DNA of 24,101 nucleotides. Source: a virus. The notes beneath the pieces were generated by a model. That model did no database searches. It saw only the letters and a list, made by a program, of their open reading frames with translations, and was not told the DNA's origin. Shown here piece after piece: positions 7,152-12,924 of this stretch; position 1 is the stretch's first letter; every line of letters begins with the position of its first letter. A program made the position numbers and the translations under genes. The stretch is taken from positions 1 to 24,101 of IMG/VR virus record IMGVR_UViG_3300025314_000101. One strand, given 5' to 3'.

Positions 7152-7787
7152 CTAACGTTCAAAATAGTGCAATCCTCTGAGCCATTCAAATCTCTTTTCA
7201 TCAATTTTTCCTTCTTCCAATAATTTTTTGTATGTCTCTAAATACTCTTTCTCACGTTGACGCTGTTTATCGGAAGTCTTTCGATGAATAACAGAAAGTC
7301 CAATATTTACCGGGTCACCTGTAAATATATCATCAATATGAATCAAGTCAGAAAATGTAACAGACTCTTTTCGAAATAAATGAACTTTTTGGAAACTTCT
7401 AACTAAATATCTATCCAGATATTCATTTTTGGTAAAATACATATGAGTTATATTTTCGGGAGGGTTAGAATCTACCCATTCACGGATTTTCTCCAATACC
7501 CCATCTTCAAAGCGTTCATCAGCATCAAGCATTAAAATCCAACTACCGTCAGGAGCCATTTTAACAGCCTTATCCTTAACAGTTTCAGGAAGTCCTGTAT
7601 GTTTTATGGTTATATATGAAAAATACTCAAAGCCCCCATGTAACCAGTATAAATCTAAATATTCAGCAGTCCAATCAGTACTACCATCATCCACAATACA
7701 TATTGCATCAACAAAAGAGGCAACATGGTCTATTAGGGTTCCTATTTCATCTATCTCGTTGTAAACGGCAGCCACGAAGGTTAACAT
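7152..7787 (-). CDS. Family 2 glycosyltransferase
   Basis: About 211 residues from the ATG that overlaps the stop of the FkbM gene (TAATG); the frame opens five codons earlier, but coupling and the SD-like GGAAAGG favour this start. N-terminal MLTFVAAVYNEIDEIGTLI and CIVDDGSTDWTAEYL are the hallmark nucleotide-binding parts of GT2 enzymes, and LMLDADERFEDGV is the metal-binding D-x-D-E motif. The C-terminal part (HYFER end) is short, as in small waaE/KdtX-like GT2 proteins. It is the last gene of the glycan cassette and ends just before the thyX promoter. The acceptor sugar or protein is unknown. Confidence 0.9.
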   Translation of the reverse strand: MLTFVAAVYNEIDEIGTLIDHVASFVDAICIVDDGSTDWTAEYLDLYWLHGGFEYFSYITIKHTGLPETVKDKAVKMAPDGSWILMLDADERFEDGVLEKIREWVDSNPPENITHMYFTKNEYLDRYLVRSFQKVHLFRKESVTFSDLIHIDDIFTGDPVNIGLSVIHRKTSDKQRQREKEYLETYKKLLEEGKIDEKRFEWLRGLHYFER

Positions 7788-8407
7788 TACTCGCCTTTCC
7801 ACTCATAAATATATGTTTTACCAACTTCCCAGCCTTTAATACATTGATAACCTTTAGGCAACAATTCTTCATATTTATTATGCCAATCTTCTATAATGAT
7901 TAAAGGCTTCCATTTTGCTATAGTATCCTGAGCCCCATCCAGAACTTGAGGTTCATATTCTTCTACATCTATTTTTATCAATGTAACATTTTTATAATAA
8001 AGTCTATCTAAAGAAAACGCCTGAACTAACAATTCGCCGTCTGATTGAACTGCGGAAGCTCCCATATTTCCTCGATTAACACTCATTTTTAACATTTGTG
8101 TCTTATCTGATAAGGCACAGTTATACATGTAAATACCTTTATATCCTTCAAGATTTTTAACTAGGATGGCATAATTTTCTGGAACTGGTTCAAAACAAAT
8201 AATATACTCGTAAAATTTAAGAAAGTTAGCAAAATAAACAGCATGATTTCCAATATTCGCACCGATATCAATAACCACTCTCTGAACAGGAAAAAAATCG
8301 CGGATGAAATCTAAAACCTCAAATTCAAAAAAATCATTATCTCTTCGAATAGCATTGGAAAGTGCTTCATCTTTATGTAACTCAAGTTCCACTCCCCGCA
8401 CTTTCAT
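7787..8407 (-). CDS. FkbM-family SAM-dependent methyltransferase
   Basis: 206 residues. SAM-binding VVIDIGANIGNHAVYFA, ICFEPVPENYAIL and the FkbM signature LIKIDVEEYEPQVLDGA are all present, with LIIIEDWHN near the C-terminus. FkbM enzymes O-methylate sugars or polyketide groups and are frequent in glycan clusters. The start overlaps the GT4 gene by 26 bases and its stop overlaps the next GT2 start, so translation is coupled through the cassette. Probably caps or decorates the sugar built by the neighbouring transferases (inference). Confidence 0.9.
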   Translation of the reverse strand: MKVRGVELELHKDEALSNAIRRDNDFFEFEVLDFIRDFFPVQRVVIDIGANIGNHAVYFANFLKFYEYIICFEPVPENYAILVKNLEGYKGIYMYNCALSDKTQMLKMSVNRGNMGASAVQSDGELLVQAFSLDRLYYKNVTLIKIDVEEYEPQVLDGAQDTIAKWKPLIIIEDWHNKYEELLPKGYQCIKGWEVGKTYIYEWKGE

Positions 8408-9320
8408 CCAAGAACACTTCCTTAAACTTCCTCATTACTATTTCAGGGGTACATTTCTCATAGCCTGTACCATTTACCTTCCAAGTAGAATTATATAATA
8501 ATATATCTACCAGCTTTTCCTCACTATCATAATAAATTCCTTTATTACCTAATTCATGAATATGCGCCCGCTCTCCTGATAAATCGTATGTAATAACAGG
8601 TTTACCAGAAACAGCAAACTCCCCAACGGCAATACCAAATGTTTCCCCTCGACCTCTAGCGTGAAGCATAGCATCGCAGCTATTGATAAACGCTTTCTTT
8701 AACCAAGGATTTAATGAGGGGTCTACAAAAATAACCCTTTTAGGGTCTACAAGGGTTACTTCTGGTTTATTTGTACCCATGAATAAAAACCAAATATCTT
8801 TGGTGCGCCTTAATACCTCGTTGATAGCTTCCCACACAAAAGAGATATCAAAGGTATCTGGCGCTCCCAATCTTCCATAAACGATGGCATTTGCAGGAAT
8901 TCCAGCATCCTTTCTTATATTTTCATAATACTCAGGAAGTTCTACAATGTGGGGTACAAAAGGAAGATTATATCTTTGCCCCGACCATTCTGAAATCGTA
9001 GCGTACCTATCTCCGTGCGGCTCGTTATCAAAGACAGCATGTACGACGTATGAGATGCCCACAGGGGCTTGGAAACCGTCTTTATAGCCGCTCTTAATAT
9101 GATAAAGAACGTCAATATCCTCTATACCCTCATTAACAAAATAAATCTCTTTAAAACGTTCTTTATATATCTCTACCGCTGATTTACTGTGTTCTTTTTC
9201 TTGAAATGTGTAAATCTTTGAAGTATTACCTAAAATCGTTTCATTATAATGGGCATAGTGAAACATAGCGTTTCCTGTACCACGGGCATCAATTTGATTA
9301 TTCAAAAATCCTATCCTCAT
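8382..9320 (-). CDS. Glycosyltransferase family 4 (GT-B)
   Basis: 312 residues. The C-terminal half shows the GT4 donor-binding domain: IVYGRLGAPDTF, WFLFMGTN, a CDAMLHARGRGETFGIAVGEFAVSGKP segment with the E-x7-E motif (ETFGIAVGE), and VITYDLSGERAHI. The N-terminal domain (RIGFLNNQIDARGTGNAMFH) is short but consistent with a GT-B fold. RBS GGGAG six bases before the ATG, which overlaps the stop of the 9317-9508 gene (ATGA). Likely adds a hexose to a growing chain; donor and acceptor cannot be read from sequence. Confidence 0.88.
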   Translation of the reverse strand: MRIGFLNNQIDARGTGNAMFHYAHYNETILGNTSKIYTFQEKEHSKSAVEIYKERFKEIYFVNEGIEDIDVLYHIKSGYKDGFQAPVGISYVVHAVFDNEPHGDRYATISEWSGQRYNLPFVPHIVELPEYYENIRKDAGIPANAIVYGRLGAPDTFDISFVWEAINEVLRRTKDIWFLFMGTNKPEVTLVDPKRVIFVDPSLNPWLKKAFINSCDAMLHARGRGETFGIAVGEFAVSGKPVITYDLSGERAHIHELGNKGIYYDSEEKLVDILLYNSTWKVNGTGYEKCTPEIVMRKFKEVFLDESAGSGT

Positions 9321-9508
9321 CTAATACTCCCACCCAATTCCTTGGAATATCGATAAGGCCCATACAACTTCTTTCTTGCTCCACAATTACGCCCACATTT
9401 TTTCTCAAAAACTTCAAACCAAATCCCATCAACTGTAATTAAAGACCTTTCTCCGTATTTAGTCCAAACTTCGGGCCACTTATGTCCAAATACGCACACA
9501 AATTTCAT
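9317..9508 (-). CDS. Small Cys/His-containing hypothetical protein, 63 aa
   Basis: The ATG at 9508 overlaps the stop of the upstream transferase (TGATG) and its own stop overlaps the GT4 start (ATGA). The protein starts MKFVCVFGHKWPEVWTKYGE and has a CGRNCG cluster near residue 40, so a small zinc-binding fold is possible (C5, H9, C38, C42 region). I do not recognise it. Position inside the coupled cassette argues that it is a real gene. Confidence 0.7.
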   Translation of the reverse strand: MKFVCVFGHKWPEVWTKYGERSLITVDGIWFEVFEKKCGRNCGARKKLYGPYRYSKELGGSIR

Positions 9509-10185
9509 CAATCTATCCTATAATGGGTAAATAGCCCATCTCCTTGTACTACTTTAAAGTTATTTTTGGCCCACCAATCTTGAATATCTACTTCAAGTGA
9601 TATTCTAGGCCCTCCTGCAAACGGATAGATGTTTTTGCGCACAAATTCTGTCTTATACATACAGGGGTTATTCGTAAAATTGGCATATTGGGAGGTTGTA
9701 AAATACCAATTATTTACTTTCTGTATTTCTTGGAATTTTTCTGGATATTCTTCCCAATGGAGACAATCTAACAAGTATTCTGGTCGTGAAAATTCGTTAC
9801 CAGCAAATTGTCTGCTCCATAAGGGATTGCCGGGTAACTTACGATGCCGTAGCTTAACACAATCGGCCATGCCCGCCGATATAAACAACTTAGCCTGTGA
9901 AATCGTAGGCTGTGCTTTTTCGATTAACTTCCAATCATTTTCTAAAAATAAAAAGAAGTCGCCAGTAGCTTCATCAACTAACCGGCGTAATGCTTGTCCA
10001 ATCCCTATATTTGTCTTTTCTCCTATGTAATCATATTCAAAAAACTCCGCTATTTGAATATCGTCTTTGGAAATTTCCTGAAAGAAGATTAATTTTTGTG
10101 AATCGTCTAAACCATTATCTTCATAACTTTGAAGGGTATTTATAAGCGTTTGGTGTGCGCCCCAAGATAGTACCGCAATGGTCAT
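9508..10185 (-). CDS. Family 2-like glycosyltransferase
   Basis: 225 residues. MTIAVLSWGAHQTLINTLQSY, NIGIGQALRRLVDEATGDFF and the D-x-D-like FLFLENDWKLIE place it with GT2-like (GT-A) enzymes that use an E-N-D motif. The later NNPCMYKTEFVRK and EVDIQDWWAKNNFKVVQG match the region after the active site. It is the first enzyme of the cassette and its ATG overlaps the stop of the small ORF at 10182 (ATGA). Substrate unknown. Confidence 0.85.
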   Translation of the reverse strand: MTIAVLSWGAHQTLINTLQSYEDNGLDDSQKLIFFQEISKDDIQIAEFFEYDYIGEKTNIGIGQALRRLVDEATGDFFLFLENDWKLIEKAQPTISQAKLFISAGMADCVKLRHRKLPGNPLWSRQFAGNEFSRPEYLLDCLHWEEYPEKFQEIQKVNNWYFTTSQYANFTNNPCMYKTEFVRKNIYPFAGGPRISLEVDIQDWWAKNNFKVVQGDGLFTHYRID

Positions 10186-10283
10186 TTCTTACCAGAAAAA
10201 TCAATAAAGGACTCATAAGCTTCTGGCGACCAGTTGGGAATATTAACGCGCTTAATGCCGTCCCGCCTTTCGGGGGTCAACAT
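10182..10283 (-). CDS. Small protein, 33 aa, coupled to the glycan cassette
   Basis: An ORF from ATG 10283 reading MLTPERRDGIKRVNIPNWSP then AYESFIDFSGKK. Its stop overlaps the start of the glycosyltransferase at 10185 (ATGA), the same coupling as in the rest of the cassette. Codon composition and the IPNWSPEAY segment look coding. It overlaps the end of the 10252 gene by 32 bases and has no good RBS. It fills the gap between two genes; function unknown, possibly the remnant C-terminus of a longer gene. Confidence 0.45.
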   Translation of the reverse strand: MLTPERRDGIKRVNIPNWSPEAYESFIDFSGKK

Positions 10284-10641
10284 GACGCACCAGATGTGGT
10301 TTCACACCTAAGCCCAGCCTAGCGCCTTCTGCGCGGTCAATAAGAAATGGCTCCTGAACATGCATGTAATCAGCCGCGTCACAACAGCCAGTAACAAAAA
10401 CATGCTGAACAAACACCGAACCAGTCCAATTGACAGGTTGTGGGTCGCACTCAGCAGAACAGTATGCGAGGTCGTGGCCGTTGTATAGGCGTGGAGGGAA
10501 GGTTTTACCGCACGTATCACACGTCAGTTTCGTAACAAAACGGCAGGCGCACTTGTACTGGCAACCGAGGCATGTGTGGTCCCTTTCAAAAGGATGTAAA
10601 AAATTCTCATCAATATCTGCTGTCACTAAATCATCTCTCAT
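10252..10641 (-). CDS. Cysteine-rich zinc-ribbon protein
   Basis: About 129 residues from the ATG at 10641 (alternative 10662, seven codons longer; neither has a clear RBS). CLGCQYKCACRF, LTCDTCGKTFPPRLYNGHDL then AYCSAECD give at least two zinc-binding pairs (C-x2-C and C-x3-C) around residues 25-70, followed by CCDAADYMHV. The C-terminal half (LGLGVKPHLVRHVD) is basic. Base composition here is clearly more GC-rich than the genes on either side, so it may be recently acquired. Function unknown; a nucleic-acid or protein-binding role is plausible. Confidence 0.6.
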   Translation of the reverse strand: MRDDLVTADIDENFLHPFERDHTCLGCQYKCACRFVTKLTCDTCGKTFPPRLYNGHDLAYCSAECDPQPVNWTGSVFVQHVFVTGCCDAADYMHVQEPFLIDRAEGARLGLGVKPHLVRHVDPRKAGRH

Positions 10642-10876
10642 CAATATTAGGCCAAACATCATCGAGAGTTAAAGGAATAATACCCTTTCGATAATCATCT
10701 AATGTTATATAAAACCTGTCTCCATATTCAGCAAGACGGCTTTTTGTATCTACATCGTCTGCCAAATCCTCATCAATCCAAACATTCACATATTTTCCAT
10801 CACGGCGAATTTCTATAGATTGGATTCCACGTTTGTAATTTAATTCAATATAACCAAGAAAATAAGGCTCAGTCAT
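10631..10876 (-). CDS. Hypothetical protein, 81 aa
   Basis: I start it at the ATG at 10876 (MTEPYFLGYIELNYKRG) because GGAGG lies five bases upstream; the frame is open four codons further. The protein is a mix of beta-like segments (SIEIRRDGKYVNVWIDEDL, YGDRFYITLDDYRKG) and is acidic. It overlaps the start of the next gene by about 11 bases. I do not recognise the family. Confidence 0.75.
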   Translation of the reverse strand: MTEPYFLGYIELNYKRGIQSIEIRRDGKYVNVWIDEDLADDVDTKSRLAEYGDRFYITLDDYRKGIIPLTLDDVWPNIDER

Positions 10877-10895
10877 TAGTTCCTCCAAAAAGAAT

Positions 10896-10971
10896 TGGTT
10901 CGGGGCTTAGGTTTCGAACCTAAAATCTCCGCGTCCAAAGCGCAGCGTGTTACCAATTCCACCAGCCCCGA
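10896..10971 (-). tRNA. tRNA-Gln(TTG)
   Basis: Acceptor TCGGGGC/GCCCCGA, D stem GTG/CAC, anticodon stem CTGCG/CGCGG with loop CTTTGGA, T arm TTAGG-TTCGAAA-CCTAA, encoded ACCA. Confidence 0.88.
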
Positions 10972-10972
10972 A

Positions 10973-11047
10973 TGGCTCTCCCAACACGACTCGAACGTGT
11001 ACTCAAACGGTTAACAGCCGTACGTTTTACCATTAAACTATAGGAGA
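10973..11047 (-). tRNA. tRNA-Asn(GTT)
   Basis: Acceptor TCTCCTA/TGGGAGA, D arm GTTTAATGGTAAAAC, anticodon stem TACGG/CCGTT with loop CTGTTAA, T arm CACG-TTCGAGT-CGTG, discriminator G, encoded CCA. One base separates it from tRNA-Gln. Confidence 0.9.
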
Positions 11048-11051
11048 ATAA

Positions 11052-11579
11052 TTATGCTAAGCCACGAAAGATATATACTCCTACCGTTCCACCTTTCATG
11101 GTTTCTAAAACTTCATATTTCGAAAGTACCCCCAAGATACTTTCATGACTATACTGTTCTAAATGGGCCTCAAACCAATTACCATCATGGCCCCAACCTT
11201 GACAATAACCATAGATGGGGAGTGAAACTACCACATACTTTCCATGCTCAGCGGCTTTGTCTATTACTTCGCGTCCCTGTGACTCGACTAAATGCTCTAT
11301 CACATCACCTAAGATAACCATGTCATAAGTGCCAGCTTTATCCCAATCAAAATAATAAATATCAGAAATAAATATCTGGTTATACTTATCTCTCAATGCA
11401 TACTGATTTACATATGGTGCCCAAGACTCTACTCCATCCAATTTTTCGATGATGCCATCACCTTGTAGAGCAAAGTAATAGGTTCCTTCTCCCGGTCCAA
11501 CATCAAGAAAGGTGTGAAGGTCATTCTTTATACAAAATTCCTTTACTAAATCCTTTCCTTCAATAACTGAACCGGGCAT
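11052..11579 (-). CDS. Class I SAM-dependent methyltransferase
   Basis: 175 residues. TFLDVGPGEGTYYFAL is the SAM-binding loop, KLDGVESWAPYV the acidic loop after beta-2, and YDMVILGDVIEHLVESQGREV the usual post-I region with D-x-I-E-H. VVVSLPIYGYCQGWGHDGN follows strand 5. RBS GGAGAG lies 6-7 bases before the ATG. It is the first protein gene after the Y RNA array on this strand and is followed by tRNA-Asn and tRNA-Gln. Substrate unknown; sugar or small molecule methylation fits the neighbouring glycan genes. Confidence 0.85.
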   Translation of the reverse strand: MPGSVIEGKDLVKEFCIKNDLHTFLDVGPGEGTYYFALQGDGIIEKLDGVESWAPYVNQYALRDKYNQIFISDIYYFDWDKAGTYDMVILGDVIEHLVESQGREVIDKAAEHGKYVVVSLPIYGYCQGWGHDGNWFEAHLEQYSHESILGVLSKYEVLETMKGGTVGVYIFRGLA

Positions 11580-11599
11580 TCATTTCTCTCCTTTTAATA

Positions 11600-11625
11600 C
11601 TAGAAACAATTGAGCTACACGGGAA
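11600..11625 (-). other. D-arm-like remnant of a Y RNA or tRNA
   Basis: Minus strand CCCGTGTAGCTCAATTG is close to the acceptor/D-arm junction of Y-C (GGTGTGTAGCTCAACGG), but no partner arms surround it. It looks like a decayed eighth copy between Y-G and the methyltransferase gene. Confidence 0.3.
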
Positions 11626-11629
11626 TAAT

Positions 11630-11767
11630 ATTAGGAAGAATTATTCTTAATCAGAAACACAATTTAGCTGAACAACGGAAAGCACTAAATTGTTTGCGAA
11701 GGTTTGAACTCGCTTGGTGCTTTTACACACCGTAAACCGAAGTATCTGATTAATTCACTATCCTAAT
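11630..11767 (-). ncRNA. Y RNA-like Y-G
   Basis: Outer stem ATTAGGA/TCCTAAT and inner stem TTAATCAG/CTGATTAA enclose the family's internal loop (5' TAGTGAA, 3' ending AATTCT), followed by ATACTTC. The enclosed module has three hairpins: GGTG/CACC (11716-11731), a T-arm-like GCGA/TCGC stem with a TTCAAAC-containing loop (11696-11713), and CAATTTAG/CTAAATTG (11660-11692) at the acceptor-like position. Its D arm is not clear. The module is therefore a diverged tRNA mimic. Confidence 0.7.
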
Positions 11768-11770
11768 TTA

Positions 11771-11895
11771 TTAGAGAGAATTTATTAGGGCAAGTTTTTT
11801 TAGCTTCACCCTCATGGCGAGGGCGATAGGGTTTTAACCTACAATCTCAAACTCTAAAGGTTCGTGCGAAGTATCTTGCTCTGTCACTACTCTAA
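11771..11895 (-). ncRNA. Y RNA-like Y-F
   Basis: Outer stem TTAGAG/CTCTAA, inner stem GCAAG/CTTGC, internal loop 5' TAGTGACAG and 3' ending AATTCT, then ATACTTC. The module has a T arm GTAGG-TTAAAAC-CCTAT (11826-11842) and an acceptor-like hairpin CGCCCTC/GAGGGTG (11807-11825). The expected D arm is replaced by a short A-rich stretch, so the tRNA mimic is incomplete. Confidence 0.72.
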
Positions 11896-11908
11896 CAACA
11901 ATTTTATT

Positions 11909-11983
11909 TGGTGCCCCCACAGAGATTCAAACTCTGATTAACTGTCCGAGAAACAGTAGTCCTTATCATTAGACGATGGGGAC
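11909..11983 (-). tRNA. tRNA-Glu(CTC)
   Basis: Acceptor GTCCCCA/TGGGGGC, D stem GTC/GAC, anticodon stem ACTGT/ACAGT with loop TTCTCGG, T arm CAGAG-TTTGAAT-CTCTG, encoded ACCA. It lies between Y-E and Y-F, so the array and the tRNAs are probably cut from one transcript. Confidence 0.9.
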
Positions 11984-11989
11984 TCTAAA

Positions 11990-12207
11990 TAACTAAAGAG
12001 AATTAGTCGAGAACAGAAAATGCCAGAAAATCTTTGCCTTTTAACGTTGGCTGGCCTACGAATGGAATCACCATTATGCCTAAATACTTCTTCTAGACAA
12101 GAAAGCGTAGTCACTACCATAACGCTTCTACGCGGTATCGGCTCTCTATAGCTTTGACCCTATAAAGATAATACTTGAAGTATCTGTTTTCTGCACTACT
12201 TTAGTTA
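11990..12207 (-). ncRNA. Y RNA-like Y-E (long form)
   Basis: Outer stem TAACTAAAG/CTTTAGTTA (9 bp), inner stem AACAG/CTGTT, internal loop 5' TAGTGCAG and 3' ending AATTCT, then ATACTTC. At 218 bases it is the longest member. The insert has a T-arm-like hairpin TATAG/CTATA (12147-12164) and a GCGTAG/CTACGC hairpin (12105-12133) whose loop holds a second GTAGTG, plus other weak hairpins. No D arm is visible. It may be a fusion of two elements. Confidence 0.65.
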
Positions 12208-12223
12208 CTTATTCAGTTTTATA

Positions 12224-12292
12224 ATAGCGAGAAATAGAGGTGAATACGGAGGTTTCAATTGCAAGAAGTAACCGTATTCTTCACTACGCTAT
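12224..12292 (-). ncRNA. Minimal Y RNA-like Y-D
   Basis: Only 69 bases. Outer stem ATAGCG/CGCTAT, inner stem AATACGG/CCGTATT, internal loop 5' TAGTGAAG and 3' ending ATTTCT, then TTACTTC and a terminal loop of about 22 bases. It has the conserved helix of the family but no tRNA-like module. Confidence 0.72.
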
Positions 12293-12309
12293 CTTTTGCG
12301 CGAAATTTT

Positions 12310-12384
12310 TGGTGGCCCTCCGGGGAGTCGAACCCCGCTTACCAGATTGAAAGTCTGACGTACTTTCCGATATACGAGAGGGCC
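12310..12384 (-). tRNA. tRNA-Glu(TTC)
   Basis: Acceptor GGCCCTC/GAGGGCC, D stem GTA/TAC, anticodon stem TCAGA/TCTGG with loop CTTTCAA, T arm CGGGG-TTCGACT-CCCCG, encoded ACCA. Confidence 0.93.
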
Positions 12385-12391
12385 TTATTAT

Positions 12392-12481
12392 TACTGCTGC
12401 ATCTAACCTCGTCAGCTTTTATTGCTAATCGTACCCCGCCAGTCGGCTCGCGGTTGATGTTTTATGTGCGGGTCAGCAGTA
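12392..12481 (-). other. Structured element of unknown type in the RNA array
   Basis: Ends pair as TACTGCTG/CAGCAGTA (8 bp); inside, ACCCGC pairs with GCGGGGT (one extra G). It is GC-richer than its surroundings, has no T loop and lacks the Y family's TAGTG and TACTTC motifs. It sits between Y-C and tRNA-Glu(TTC), 8 bases from the tRNA. It could be a processed spacer RNA or an unrelated small RNA; strand is assumed from its neighbours. Confidence 0.4.
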
Positions 12482-12492
12482 TTGTATTTAAT

Positions 12493-12627
12493 TTAGAAGA
12501 GAATTAATTGCTATCAGATTATTTTCGCGCTCTGCCGTTGAGCTACACACCGTTTCCAGTGTAATAGGAATCGAACCTACAACTACGTCTTTACAAGAGA
12601 AGTAACTGATAACTTCACTGCTTCTAA
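12493..12627 (-). ncRNA. Y RNA-like Y-C with permuted tRNA-like module
   Basis: The clearest copy. Outer stem TTAGAAG/CTTCTAA, inner stem TATCAG/CTGATA, internal loop 5' CAGTGAAGT and 3' ending AATTCT, then TTACTTC. The module in order: T arm GTAGG-TTCGATT-CCTAT (12564-12580); an acceptor-like 7-bp stem TACACTG/CGGTGTG closed by a GAAA tetraloop (12546-12563); D arm GCTC-AACGGCA-GAGC (12529-12543). This is a tRNA with its acceptor end sealed and its anticodon arm replaced by the conserved helix, as known for bacterial YrlA RNAs. Confidence 0.85.
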
Positions 12628-12634
12628 TTTTTTG

Positions 12635-12740
12635 ATGGGGAAGAGCTAAAGATTCGAAAACCTTACCGGGGGTACTACTCCTCTTTTAGCCAAAGTTCAA
12701 CAATGATTAATTACTTCATCTCCCTTGGTTTCGGCCCATC
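12635..12740 (-). other. Degenerate tRNA-like or Y-like element
   Basis: The ends GATGGG and CCCATC pair. Near the 3' side TAAGG/CTTTA closes a T-loop-like TTTTCGAAT (two bases longer than normal), and GAGGAGT could pair with GCTCTTC ahead of CCCA. I find no D arm or anticodon arm and no TAGTG-TACTTC motif pair, so it does not qualify as a tRNA or as an eighth Y RNA. It lies between Y-B and Y-C. Confidence 0.3.
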
Positions 12741-12754
12741 TTTATTCACTTTTT

Positions 12755-12896
12755 ACTAGAGAGAATTTAGGTCGAATATCGACATCAAAGCTCCTGCTCT
12801 AACGATGAGCTACACCCGTCAAGTGTGACGGGGCTAGGAGTTTAACCTAGTACACAGAGCGCCCTACGAAGTAACGATATTCTACACTACTCTAGT
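12755..12896 (-). ncRNA. Y RNA-like Y-B with permuted tRNA-like module
   Basis: Begins 28 bases after the end of the Ro60 gene. Outer stem ACTAGAG/CTCTAGT, inner stem AATATCG/CGATATT, internal loop 5' TAGTGTAG and 3' ending AATTCT, then TTACTTC. Module: T arm CTAGG-TTAAACT-CCTAG (12834-12850), acceptor-like stem CCCGTCA/TGACGGG closed by CACT (12815-12832), D arm GCTC-ATCGTTA-GAGC (12796-12810). Sequences of all helices differ from Y-C while pairing is kept. Confidence 0.85.
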
Positions 12897-12924
12897 CCCC
12901 CGCCCCCTGAAAAGGGAACAGAGT

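Noticed and set aside
11938-12120. 60-residue minus-strand ORF
   Set aside because: It runs through tRNA-Glu(CTC) and Y-E and has no RBS.
12392-12481. Hammerhead ribozyme (CTGACGA on the minus strand)
   Set aside because: The GAAA box, stem II and the cleavage-site stem are not found near it.
12259-12507. 82-residue plus-strand ORF
   Set aside because: It is antisense to Y-D, tRNA-Glu(TTC) and the structured element; no RBS, no protein-like pattern.
11630-12896. CRISPR array, because the GAAGTA...CACTAC motif recurs
   Set aside because: Spacing varies from about 70 to 300 bases, the copies are not identical and the changes keep base pairing; there are no cas genes. A family of structured RNAs explains it.
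12898-12920. Terminator after the Ro60 gene (CCCT/AGGG hairpin)
   Set aside because: The stem is only 4 bp and is followed by G-rich sequence, not a U-tract; transcription probably continues into Y-B.
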